NCBI GenBank assembly: GCA_950097225.1
Contig: CATNCE010000007.1
Span: 1 to 53,667, forward strand
Origin: an uncultured Bacilli bacterium
GTDB lineage: Bacteria; Bacillota_I; Bacilli_A; RF39; UBA660
Length of the DNA: 53,667 nucleotides
Reading direction: 5' to 3'
The position numbers and the translations under genes are program-made. How positions within the stretch are numbered: the stretch's first letter is position 1; each line of letters begins with the position of its first letter. Shown piece by piece: positions 1 through 8,150 of this stretch. Under the pieces are notes generated by a model. That model worked only from the letters and a program-made list of their open reading frames with translations. It was not told the DNA's origin and searched no databases.

Positions 1-581
1 TGATGAAGAATACTGAGTGGGGAGCTGTTGCATATTTAAGTCATTCAAGATATGGAATAAACACAGAAGTAAGAATAAATAATAATTCAAGTTATCTAAC
101 TGGATACGCAGCTAATACCAAAGATGCAGGTTCAAGTACAACAGCAAACCAGCCTTATAATACAGAAACAGGATATCTAGCATCAACTACAGGAAATATA
201 ACTGGAGTATATGATATGTCTGGTGGGTCTTGGGAGTATGTAGCTGGATATATAGATGGAAATGTCAAGAATAGTGGACTAACATTAACTGAAATAAGAG
301 AAATATATAGTAAATATATAGATGTATATGCAAGTGATTCATCAACTAATACTTATAGTAGACGAATACTAGGAGATGCAACAGGAGAGATGGGACCATT
401 TTATGGAGGTTATTATAACAACTGGTACAATGATTATTCGTACTTTGTGGAGTCTTCTCACCCTTGGTTCGGTCGCGGCGGCGCTTACAGCGGTGGCTCC
501 AGTGCAGGCCAGTTCTACTTCAATAGCTACACTGGTGGTGCCGACAGCAGCCGCAGCGCTCGCCTCGTTTTGTTAGGATAA
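1..581 (+). CDS. Diversified surface protein, FGE-sulfatase-like C-terminus (5'-truncated)
   Basis: This is the C-terminal third of a large exported protein cut by the window edge; the reading frame is already open at base 1 and aligns with the middle of the complete paralogues at 44259-45944 and 48732-50408. It carries the formylglycine-generating-enzyme-like motif NITGVYDMSGGSWEYV (about residues 63-78 of the visible part), typical of C-type-lectin-fold binding domains. The last 47 codons switch from AT-rich to GC-richer sequence and contain codons that differ from the paralogues in bases 1 and 2 only, as in a DGR variable region. The role is inferred to be ligand binding at the cell surface; the ligand is unknown. 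A terminator follows at 598-633. Confidence 0.85.
   Translation, partial: MKNTEWGAVAYLSHSRYGINTEVRINNNSSYLTGYAANTKDAGSSTTANQPYNTETGYLASTTGNITGVYDMSGGSWEYVAGYIDGNVKNSGLTLTEIREIYSKYIDVYASDSSTNTYSRRILGDATGEMGPFYGGYYNNWYNDYSYFVESSHPWFGRGGAYSGGSSAGQFYFNSYTGGADSSRSARLVLLG
438..578 (+). other. DGR-type variable region, copy A
   Basis: 3' end of the truncated surface gene. Aligned codon by codon with copies B and C, the codons starting at 441, 471, 483, 489, 492, 501, 516 and 522 encode three different residues in the three genes but share the third base (C or T). Codons at 540-552 also vary. The conserved, GC-rich tail (about 555-577, including gcgctcgcctcg) resembles an initiation-of-mutagenic-homing site. 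The family pattern is known from DGRs; the assignment is inferred, because no template repeat is in the window. Confidence 0.75.
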
Positions 582-597
582 ATTTTTATATTAGTTT

Positions 598-633
598 AGA
601 GGAAAGAATAGATATCTTTTCTCTTTTATTTTT
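598..633 (+). terminator. Intrinsic terminator after copy A
   Basis: Stem agaggaaaga (598-607) pairs with tcttttctct (615-624), with one G-U pair, followed by a T-rich tract. The next promoter's extended -10 (TGTTATAAT, 633-641) begins directly after it. Confidence 0.75.
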
Positions 634-664
634 GTTATAATTGTAATTAGAATAGGGTGATGAT

Positions 665-2305
665 ATGGATGAGGCAAGATTAATTGAACAAGTATTACGA
701 ATTATTAATGCTAATTATAGTAATATTTATGTTGCTGATATTCAAGGTGATAAAGTATATGTTTTAGTATTTAGTGAAAATAATAATTTAATTGTTAAAG
801 AGACGATAACTTATACTGATTTTATCGATAGAGCTTCGAGTTTTGTTCATGAAGAAGACTTAAGTAGTTATTTTGATGCGATATCATTATCTAAACTAGA
901 AGAAGAATTTAATAAGGGGAATAGAGAAACTAAAGTAAAGTATCGTTGTCTTTGTCCGACTGGAGAGTATCGTTGGTATGTTAATATTATTAATTATTTA
1001 AATTTTGATAATAAAAGACTTTTATTCATGATGAGTGATGATATTAACGAGCGCTTAATTGATGTAGAAGTTGATAATATTCGCTTAGCTAATGAGGTAG
1101 ATGGTTATAAGACGCGAATTACCCAAGAAAGTGAATCAATTGGGGATGCTATTTATCAAATTAATAATCTTATAGAAAATAGTAAGGATGACAAGATTTT
1201 AACAAGGAAAGATACGAGAGAGTATATAAATTCCTTGTTTAGTAAGGTTAGTCTTGATCATCCAGAATTGAATAAAGTAATTATTGATAAAATGGTTGAT
1301 TCAAATAATTATATGAAGCCTTGCTTATTGATCGTTGATGATTCTTCGATAATCCGCAATTCTCTAAAAAAGATATTCGATAGTGAGTATACAATTATGA
1401 TGGCCACTAATGGAGATGAGGCAATTAGGATAATTAATGAAAGTGCTTTTAATATTTTAGATTCGAAAGATAATATTGTTGGGGTTCTTTTAGATTTAGT
1501 GATGCCTGTTAGTGATGGTTTTGCTGTTTTAGACTACATGAAAAAGAATAATCTTTTGAAAAAAATCCCTGTTGCAATAATAAGTGGGGATGAGACAAAG
1601 GAAACTAGAAGAAGAGTATACGAGTATGATATTGTGGATATGTTAGAAAAACCATTTAATACAGAGAATATTCGTCGTCGTTTGGGGAAGATAATTAGTC
1701 TTTATAGTGCTTCTGATAATTTAAATAATTTACTTTTACAACAGAGTAGGGAGCTAGAAAGCCAAAAAGCGCTTGCAGATGTTAAAGGCATTATTAAGAA
1801 GATAACTGATAATGTTTCAGAAAGTAGTGTTGCTCTTCGTATGAAGAATATGACACGGATTATAGCATCGGGACTTGCTAAAATGCCAGATTATGATATT
1901 AATGATAAATATATAGATGCTATTGTTAAGGGAGTTCCTTTATATAATATTGGGGCCATCGCGATGAGGGAAGATATTGAAATTAATACTAATACAATTA
2001 GAGAAGAGATTACTAATGGCATTAATATTTCTTCTATTATTATTGATGATGAGTATGAACTTAATGTAGTTAAAAATATTATTAATTATAGTTGTGAGAT
2101 GTATAATGGAAGTGGATTTCCTAATGGTATTAAGGGGAGTGCTATTCCAATTGAGGCACAAATTGCGAATGTCGTTGTTAGATTAGTTAATGGATCAAAG
2201 TCGGTTTTAAATAATATTAAGGCTATAGTAGCAGAAAGTGATAAATATAATCCAGATTTAATTAAAGTTATTAATAGTAAAAAGAAAGATTTAAAAGGTA
2301 TTTAA
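665..2305 (+). CDS. PAS / response-receiver / degenerate HD-GYP-like regulator
   Basis: A 546-residue cytoplasmic signalling protein. Residues about 10-130 look like a PAS sensor domain (CPTGEYRWYVNI resembles the PAS_3 core). Residues about 220-340 are a receiver domain: acidic pair in IVDDS (about 223), phospho-acceptor Asp in LLDLVMP (about 277), Ser in IISGD and Lys in LEKPF (about 328), so phosphorylation is plausible. The C-terminus has YNGSGFPNGIKGSAIPIEAQ (about 479-498), like the GSGYP loop of HD-GYP phosphodiesterases, but I do not see the HD pair, so catalytic activity is doubtful. The start is chosen for the gggtgatg ribosome site. It precedes two exported-protein genes and may control envelope functions (inference). 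Confidence 0.8.
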   Translation: MDEARLIEQVLRIINANYSNIYVADIQGDKVYVLVFSENNNLIVKETITYTDFIDRASSFVHEEDLSSYFDAISLSKLEEEFNKGNRETKVKYRCLCPTGEYRWYVNIINYLNFDNKRLLFMMSDDINERLIDVEVDNIRLANEVDGYKTRITQESESIGDAIYQINNLIENSKDDKILTRKDTREYINSLFSKVSLDHPELNKVIIDKMVDSNNYMKPCLLIVDDSSIIRNSLKKIFDSEYTIMMATNGDEAIRIINESAFNILDSKDNIVGVLLDLVMPVSDGFAVLDYMKKNNLLKKIPVAIISGDETKETRRRVYEYDIVDMLEKPFNTENIRRRLGKIISLYSASDNLNNLLLQQSRELESQKALADVKGIIKKITDNVSESSVALRMKNMTRIIASGLAKMPDYDINDKYIDAIVKGVPLYNIGAIAMREDIEINTNTIREEITNGINISSIIIDDEYELNVVKNIINYSCEMYNGSGFPNGIKGSAIPIEAQIANVVVRLVNGSKSVLNNIKAIVAESDKYNPDLIKVINSKKKDLKGI

Positions 2306-2327
2306 AGTAGAAAGGTATAGGGTATTT

Positions 2328-2873
2328 ATGAGTAAGAGAGGTATTTTTCAAAATGTTTTAGTTGTAACATTGGCAGTAGTTATTATTGCTATGTCGTTTG
2401 GTTATGCTATTTTTGATCCAGATTTAGATGTAAGTAATGGGACTCTTGAGATTAAATCGCGTACTTGGAGTGTAAATTTGGAAAATCCGATAAGTACAGC
2501 TAATTCGACGATAGGCTTAGATGAGATATTAATGCGTCCAATGGTTGGCGATAATAAAGATAGTATTTTATTTAATGTTAGTTTGGGATCAGGAGATAGC
2601 TATGAATTTGCTTTTGATGTTCGTAATTCCGGAGATGTTGATGCTACACTGGCTAGTTATAGTTTAGTGGGAAAGAAAAATGGCAGTGATATTGTTGTTT
2701 TAGAGGATGGTAGTCTTAGTGAAATCATGTATGAAGTCACAGGAGATGAACGCACTTTAATGCGCGGGGAAGTTGCTACTAAGATCTTGCGTATAATGGT
2801 GCCAGAAAGTGAATCTGTTATTAAAGATAATTATGAATTTACTTTTAATATGGTGTATGAGCCAATAAAATAG
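2328..2873 (+). CDS. TasA/camelysin-like exported protein
   Basis: A 181-residue protein with an N-terminal hydrophobic segment (about residues 8-26) ending in FGYAIFDPDLDVSNGTLEIK. This resembles SipW-dependent signal peptides of TasA/camelysin proteins, where a G-x-A-x-F segment precedes a 'NGTL' strand. The rest is a single predicted beta-sandwich (FAFDVRNSGDVDATLASYSL is the characteristic strand pair) with no catalytic motif. It lies 22 bases after the PAS/receiver gene and five bases before the DUF5305-like gene, so the three probably form one operon. A matrix or envelope structural role is inferred from the family. The N-terminal beta domain of the diversified proteins is similar in style. 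Confidence 0.6.
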   Translation: MSKRGIFQNVLVVTLAVVIIAMSFGYAIFDPDLDVSNGTLEIKSRTWSVNLENPISTANSTIGLDEILMRPMVGDNKDSILFNVSLGSGDSYEFAFDVRNSGDVDATLASYSLVGKKNGSDIVVLEDGSLSEIMYEVTGDERTLMRGEVATKILRIMVPESESVIKDNYEFTFNMVYEPIK

Positions 2874-2887
2874 GTGAGGTGATTTTT

Positions 2888-3937
2888 ATGAATGGTAAAA
2901 AGAAGTTTTCTAAATTGACTATCTATGGAGTTTTTATGGTAGTCATCGTTGGTTTAGTTGTACTAGCAACAATATTTTCTGTTATCGAAATAGAAGATAC
3001 TGTTTTAGCTAGTATTGATTATCAAGAGGATTTATCTTCTAATTATCGAGTTTATTATAAACCGAATGAATTTTACAATGAGCCTTATTTAGGAGAAGAT
3101 GGGACATATATTAGTGAATATGTTGATCATATAGAAGTAGATTTTAAATACTTGGTTGAGTATTCAAAGAAGCTGGCAGGATCATATGAGTATCAGGTGA
3201 AGGCTAATTTAATTGCATTTACGCCAGGACGTGAAGATGAAGAATTATGGAAAAGAGAATATAGTTTATCAGAGTTAGAGATGGCTGATTTTACTAATGA
3301 TTCTAACTATCAAATAGATAAACTAGTGAGCATTAATTATTCTAGTATTTTATCGGATTATTTAGGATATCAAGCGAGTAGTCCAGTTGCAACTTCTGCT
3401 AAGCTAGTAGTTGATTTTGTAGCTAATAATCGAGCTAATTATGTTGGGTTAGATGAATTTACTTATACAAATAAAATTAGTATGGAACTTCCTATTGGAG
3501 ATGCAACATTTAAGATAAGAAAAGAAGTTAAGGATGGAGTAGTAAGACAAAACGTTAAGAGCATTGATGATAATTCCGTTGAAAAAATGTTTATATTGAT
3601 TATTGCTGGTTTACTTTGGGTATTAGTAATATTTACTAGTTCTTGCTTGGTTATTGTCTATCGCAATGATGCCAAGAAAATAAGTTTTTATGAGCGCATG
3701 CTTGCTAAGATATTGACTACTTATGATAGTGTTATCGTTAATGTTGAGAATTTACCATCTTTAACTAAGCTTAATGTCGTTGATGTCATATCTTTTGAAG
3801 AGCTATTAGATGCTCAAAATGAAGTGCGCTTACCGATTAATTTTAAGGAAGATAAACGCAAACATGTTGCCAAATTCGTCTTAGTTAGTGATGGTATGGC
3901 ATGGGTTTATACATTTAAAGAAGAAGATTTAGATTAA
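2888..3937 (+). CDS. DUF5305-like two-span membrane protein
   Basis: About 349 residues with one transmembrane span near the N-terminus (about residues 10-32), a large extracellular beta-rich region, a second span at about 234-257 (MFILIIAGLLWVLVIF) and a cytoplasmic tail of about 95 residues. This layout and the sequence style match DUF5305 proteins, which often accompany TasA-like proteins and signal peptidase. The ATG at 2888 is chosen because aggtgaggtg lies just upstream; the in-frame GTG at 2879 would overlap that ribosome site. Function unknown; co-transcription with the preceding TasA-like gene suggests a part in assembling or anchoring exported fibres (inference). Confidence 0.6.
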   Translation: MNGKKKFSKLTIYGVFMVVIVGLVVLATIFSVIEIEDTVLASIDYQEDLSSNYRVYYKPNEFYNEPYLGEDGTYISEYVDHIEVDFKYLVEYSKKLAGSYEYQVKANLIAFTPGREDEELWKREYSLSELEMADFTNDSNYQIDKLVSINYSSILSDYLGYQASSPVATSAKLVVDFVANNRANYVGLDEFTYTNKISMELPIGDATFKIRKEVKDGVVRQNVKSIDDNSVEKMFILIIAGLLWVLVIFTSSCLVIVYRNDAKKISFYERMLAKILTTYDSVIVNVENLPSLTKLNVVDVISFEELLDAQNEVRLPINFKEDKRKHVAKFVLVSDGMAWVYTFKEEDLD

Positions 3938-4001
3938 TAAAGGTAAGTAACTTGTTTGTATTTTTGGTTAATTATGATAAAATTTGGGATAGGTGATGAT
4001 T

Positions 4002-4916
4002 ATGGCATCTTTTACAACACAGATTAAAGAAGAAATAACCAAAATCGAGACAGAGAAATGCGAGTCTTTAGCTGAGGTATGTGCTTATATATATTTTCAT
4101 GGGATTGTCGATGATAAGATTGCTCTTTTCGTTGAAAATAATTCGGTTGCTAGGAGAATGTTTAATTTACTTAAACGTCTTTATGGAGCCGATATAAGAC
4201 TTACAACTAGAACTCAGAAACGCTTTAATGTAAAAACAATATATATTTTAGAAATATTGAATAAAATTGCCGATATAAAGGCGGATATAAATGATTCAAT
4301 TCTGCATATTAGAGATTATTCTGATGAAGAGAAGGCCTCTTTTTTAAAGGGAGTGTTTTTGGGAAGCGGATCAATTAATGATCCTTCTAAAAGCAAATAT
4401 CATTTAGAGTTATTAGTTATGGAGGAACGGGACGCTTTCTTAGTTAATTCATTGCTTCAAGATTTGCGCTTTTCTTCAAAAGTTTTAAAAAGAGATAAAG
4501 GATTCATGGTTTATCTAAAACAAGCCGAAGAAATCAGTGATTTTATTAAATTGCTGGGAGCTATTAATGCCTTATTTTACTATGAAGATATTCGCATCTA
4601 TCGCGATCACAAGAACATGGTAAATAGGCTTAATAATTGTGAACAGGCTAATGTTGAGAAATCGATGAAGACATGTAATGAGCAGATTAAAAATATTGAA
4701 TATTTAAAAGAAAATGATTTACTTAATTTGCTAGATGAGAAGAGTATTTTAGTAATCGATTATCGGATGAAATATCCAGAGACTACGATGAGTGAGCTTG
4801 CGGATATTATAAGTTTAGAGACTGATTATAAAATATCGAAGTCAGGTATTAATCATCATTTCCGTAAGATTAAAGATTTAGTAATGAAAAATGAGTCAAA
4901 GAAAAATGAGCAGTAA
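4002..4916 (+). CDS. whiA: DNA-binding regulator WhiA
   Basis: A 304-residue protein matching WhiA: N-terminal LAGLIDADG-type half (FLKGVFLGSGSINDPSKSKYH region, about residues 110-130) and a C-terminal WhiA helix-turn-helix (ETTMSELADIISLETDYKIS, about 258-277, followed by SGINHHFRKI). WhiA is nearly universal in Gram-positive bacteria and is linked to cell division and, in actinomycetes, to sporulation. The endonuclease-like fold is normally inactive. Start at 4002 (MASFTTQIKEE, the usual N-terminus), with aggtgatg as ribosome site. Here it stands alone, convergent with clpP, and not in the common rapZ-whiA cluster. Confidence 0.93.
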   Translation: MASFTTQIKEEITKIETEKCESLAEVCAYIYFHGIVDDKIALFVENNSVARRMFNLLKRLYGADIRLTTRTQKRFNVKTIYILEILNKIADIKADINDSILHIRDYSDEEKASFLKGVFLGSGSINDPSKSKYHLELLVMEERDAFLVNSLLQDLRFSSKVLKRDKGFMVYLKQAEEISDFIKLLGAINALFYYEDIRIYRDHKNMVNRLNNCEQANVEKSMKTCNEQIKNIEYLKENDLLNLLDEKSILVIDYRMKYPETTMSELADIISLETDYKISKSGINHHFRKIKDLVMKNESKKNEQ

Positions 4917-4930
4917 ATTTGCTCATTTTA
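4902..4930. terminator. Bidirectional terminator between whiA and clpP
   Basis: Perfect inverted repeat aaaatgagc (4903-4911) / gctcatttt (4921-4929) with a nine-base loop that contains the whiA stop codon; A and T runs on both sides allow it to end transcription from either strand. Confidence 0.8.
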
Positions 4931-5492
4931 TAATTTTATCAATTATGCCATATTTTAAAGCGGCATTAGCGTCCATATAGTAATCTCTTTTTGTATCATT
5001 GTTGATTTTCTTTATAGATTGATTAGTATTTTTAGCTAATATTTTATTTAATTTTTCCCGTAAGTATAAAATATGGTCGGCTTGTATTTTTATTTCTGTG
5101 GCTTGGCCTTGAGAACCACCCAATACTTCGTGAATCATTACTTCTGTATTTTCAAGACAGAAGCGTTTTCCCTTTTCACCACTTGATAGAAGAAAAGCTC
5201 CCATGCTTGCACATGTTCCAATGCCGATTGTGCTTACATTAGATTTTATAAAATTCATAGTGTCATAGATTGCTAAACCAGATGAGACAGATCCGCCAGG
5301 AGAATTAATATATAAAGAGATGTCTTCATGACTCAGGGAATCTAAATAGAGAAGTTCGGCAATAACTATTTCCGATAGATCATCATTGATTTCACCATTT
5401 ACAAAAACAATGCGATCTTTTAACAAACGCGAACAGATATCAAAACAAAAACTACCTTCATAACTTTTTTCAATTATTGTTGGTATTAACAT
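4923..5492 (-). CDS. clpP: ATP-dependent Clp protease proteolytic subunit
   Basis: A 189-residue serine protease of the ClpP family, normal length. The catalytic triad is visible as Ser96 in CASMGA, His121 in MIHEVLGG and Asp170 in NDTKRDYYMD, with the spacing of E. coli ClpP. The substrate-binding loop NSPGGSV is at about 63-69. It forms the barrel-shaped peptidase that works with ClpX or ClpC in protein quality control. The ribosome site aggtga precedes the start. It is monocistronic and convergent with whiA; no CtsR box was recognised upstream. Confidence 0.95.
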   Translation of the reverse strand: MLIPTIIEKSYEGSFCFDICSRLLKDRIVFVNGEINDDLSEIVIAELLYLDSLSHEDISLYINSPGGSVSSGLAIYDTMNFIKSNVSTIGIGTCASMGAFLLSSGEKGKRFCLENTEVMIHEVLGGSQGQATEIKIQADHILYLREKLNKILAKNTNQSIKKINNDTKRDYYMDANAALKYGIIDKIIK

Positions 5493-5637
5493 TTTTTCTT
5501 CACCTGTTTATAGTATATAAAAATTTTAAAATATTATAACGTTAATAATTGTATAATATTGCCGAATTATTTACATTAGTTTTAATTTTTAGTATGGGAT
5601 TAGAAAAAAGATGATATAATTAGAATAGGTGATACTG

Positions 5638-7089
5638 GTGAATACAAAGATATATACGGCGGGGTTAAAGTTTATGTTATGTAATGCAGTAAAACGTCTT
5701 TATAATGGCGAAGTGATATTTCATCATTCTCTAGATCATGGAATTTATGCATCTATTATCAGTGATAAAATCGTCGATGCCAACGAGCTTGGAAATTTAA
5801 AATCCTATATGGATAAGATGGTGAGTCAAGACATTGTATTTCATAAAAAAGTAGTAAGTAAACAAGAAGCTTATGATTTTTTTATGAAAAAAGGTAATGT
5901 TGAAAAAGCTATAAATGTTAACAATATAAGTAATTTAACAGTTTCTTTATTTGAGTTTGAGGGACAATATAATTATTTTTATTCACATGATATGCCACAT
6001 AGCTCAAAGGAGATTCCCTTATTTGATTTGTATTTTGTAAGAGAAAATGAACTCATACTATTGTATCCTTATAATGGTAAGATGGACTTTACTTTTAGGC
6101 ATAATGTTTATTCTTCGTTTCATCTATATGATGAATGGTTAAATAAGATGGGATTAAACTTTGTCAGTGATGTTAATAAAATTGTTGCTGAAGGTAGTAT
6201 AAGAGATCTCATTAAGAAAAATGATATTATGGTTGATCAATCAGTTTATGATATTGCTAAAAGGGTAGAGGAGAATAAGAAGCGTATTGTATTAATTGCT
6301 GGGCCTTCATCTAGTGGAAAAACGACGACTAGTAAGAAGTTAAGCTTGTATTTATCGAGTTTGGGATTTAAAGCTCATGCTATAAGTTTAGATGATTTTT
6401 TTGTTAGTCGTGAAGATACGCCACTTGATGAGGCAGGAAATCGTGATTATGAGTGTTTAGAGAGTTTGGACTTAGAGCTATTTAATCGTTCATTAAAAGA
6501 TTTATTGGATGGGAAGTCAGTTAGTTTGCCAACTTATAATTTCTTAAGTGGGGAAAAAGAATATAAGAGGGAGCCATTAGAGATTGGTGATAATGATATT
6601 TTAGTTATTGAAGGATTGCACGCTTTAAATCCTAATTTGATGAATTTATCAGATACTTCGATGGTTTATAAGATTTATATAAGTCCATTGACACCATTAA
6701 ATGTCGATCGTCATAACTATGTATCAACTACAGATAATCGTTTGATGAGAAGAATAGTAAGGGATTATCGAACGAGAGGACGTTCGGCTGAGGCAACACT
6801 TGCTACTTGGGCTAGTGTTAGAAAAGGCGAAGAGAAATATATTTTTCCATATACAGATACTGCTGATGCGATTGTAAATACAGCTTATGTTTATGAGCTA
6901 GGGGTATTAAAGGTATATGTAGAACCATTACTTTATAATATCAGTATGGATTCAGAATTTTACTATGAGTCGCGAAGACTTATTGATAATTTAAAAGCTG
7001 TATATGCAATACCAAGTGAGTACGTTGAGGCGGATAATTTATTAAGAGAATTTATTGGAGGATCTTGTTTTGAGGAGGATGAAAAATGA
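5638..7089 (+). CDS. Uridine-kinase-like nucleoside kinase
   Basis: About 483 residues. The C-terminal half is a P-loop kinase of the uridine kinase/phosphoribulokinase family: Walker A GPSSSGKTTTSKKL (about 222-235), then LDDFFVSREDTP, the nucleoside-binding region, and DILVIEGLHALNP. The N-terminal 200 residues resemble the threonyl-tRNA-synthetase-like second domain found in long Firmicute 'nucleoside kinases', but the TGS domain often present is missing, so the protein is shorter than that subfamily's usual 550 residues. The start is uncertain: GTG at 5638 follows aggtga best; an in-frame GTG at 5629 overlaps the ribosome site. It overlaps gapA by four bases (ATGA), so the two are translationally coupled. 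Exact substrate not deducible. Confidence 0.8.
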   Translation: MNTKIYTAGLKFMLCNAVKRLYNGEVIFHHSLDHGIYASIISDKIVDANELGNLKSYMDKMVSQDIVFHKKVVSKQEAYDFFMKKGNVEKAINVNNISNLTVSLFEFEGQYNYFYSHDMPHSSKEIPLFDLYFVRENELILLYPYNGKMDFTFRHNVYSSFHLYDEWLNKMGLNFVSDVNKIVAEGSIRDLIKKNDIMVDQSVYDIAKRVEENKKRIVLIAGPSSSGKTTTSKKLSLYLSSLGFKAHAISLDDFFVSREDTPLDEAGNRDYECLESLDLELFNRSLKDLLDGKSVSLPTYNFLSGEKEYKREPLEIGDNDILVIEGLHALNPNLMNLSDTSMVYKIYISPLTPLNVDRHNYVSTTDNRLMRRIVRDYRTRGRSAEATLATWASVRKGEEKYIFPYTDTADAIVNTAYVYELGVLKVYVEPLLYNISMDSEFYYESRRLIDNLKAVYAIPSEYVEADNLLREFIGGSCFEEDEK

Positions 7090-8087
7090 AAAAGATAGCA
7101 ATTAATGGATTTGGACGAATAGGAAGACTCGCATTCCGTGAACTTATGGATGAGGCAGACATGGAAGTTGTTGCAATAAATGATTTAACAAGTATTGAAG
7201 ATTTATATTATTTATTAAAGTATGATTCTAATTTTAGAGCTTTTGATAATACGCGCATTAGTTTTAATGGAGACGGGCTTATAGTTGACGGAAGAAACGT
7301 GTGTGTATTTAAAGAGAGCGATGCTGCTAATTTACCTTGGAGTGAGTTAGATGTAGATGTAGTATTAGAATGTACGGGATTTTATACTGATTTAGAGCGT
7401 GCGAGTGCGCATATTAAAGCGGGGGCCAAACATGTAGTTATCTCAGCACCAGCTAAGGGAGAGATGAAGACGATTGTCTATGGCGTTAATTCTGATACTT
7501 TAGATGGTAGTGAAAAGGTTATTTCAGCTGCTTCTTGTACTACTAATTGTCTAGCACCTGTATTAAATGTCATGGATCAAAATTTTAAGGTTATAAAGGG
7601 TTATATGACGACTATTCATGCGACTACTAATGATCAAACTACTTTAGATGTTGCACATAAGAAAGGGGCTTTTAGCCGAAGAGGACGTAGTGCTTTAGCT
7701 AATATTATTCCTTCATCAACAGGAGCTGCGTTGGCGATTGGCAAAGTTTTACCTAATTTAAATGGTAAGTTATCTGGGTCAGCATTTCGTGTACCGACGA
7801 TTGATGGGTCAGTAATTGATTTAACGTTGGAACTAGATAAGAAAGTGACAAAAGAAGAGATAAATCAAGCGTTTATGAATAGTCAAAGTGAGGTTATTAA
7901 AATAACGAATGATCCTATTGTTTCAATGGATGTTGTTGGTACTTCGACAGGGGCTTTAGTAGATGGACTCTTAACAGAGGTTTTGGAGAGTGAAGATGGA
8001 AGTCAACTAGTTAAAATTGTCGCTTGGTATGACAATGAACTTGGATATACTAAACAAATGATTAGAACGATGAAAGTCCTTGTATAA
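7086..8087 (+). CDS. gapA: Glyceraldehyde-3-phosphate dehydrogenase
   Basis: A 333-residue type I GAPDH. N-terminal Rossmann motif INGFGRIGR (residues 6-14), catalytic Cys151 in SAASCTTNC, His178 in TIHATTNDQ, and C-terminal WYDNELGY. It oxidises glyceraldehyde-3-phosphate with NAD to 1,3-bisphosphoglycerate in glycolysis. It is not followed by pgk or tpi, the usual partners, but is coupled to a nucleoside-kinase-like gene and ends at a strong terminator (8092-8122). Confidence 0.96.
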   Translation: MKKIAINGFGRIGRLAFRELMDEADMEVVAINDLTSIEDLYYLLKYDSNFRAFDNTRISFNGDGLIVDGRNVCVFKESDAANLPWSELDVDVVLECTGFYTDLERASAHIKAGAKHVVISAPAKGEMKTIVYGVNSDTLDGSEKVISAASCTTNCLAPVLNVMDQNFKVIKGYMTTIHATTNDQTTLDVAHKKGAFSRRGRSALANIIPSSTGAALAIGKVLPNLNGKLSGSAFRVPTIDGSVIDLTLELDKKVTKEEINQAFMNSQSEVIKITNDPIVSMDVVGTSTGALVDGLLTEVLESEDGSQLVKIVAWYDNELGYTKQMIRTMKVLV

Positions 8088-8091
8088 TATT

Positions 8092-8122
8092 AAAAAATTC
8101 CTATCTATGGGAATTTTTTTTT
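8092..8122 (+). terminator. Intrinsic terminator after gapA
   Basis: Stem aaaaattcc / gggaattttt around loop tatctat, followed by a run of T. The extended -10 TGATATAAT (8122-8130) of the next gene starts at the end of the T-tract. Confidence 0.85.
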
Positions 8123-8150
8123 GATATAATATTTATAATAGAGGTGTGTT

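Noticed and set aside
376..576. Open frame in another register over the 3' end of copy A (and similar one over copy C)
   Set aside because: It arises because variable-region codons are NNY-rich and avoid stops in shifted frames; there is no ribosome site or family match.
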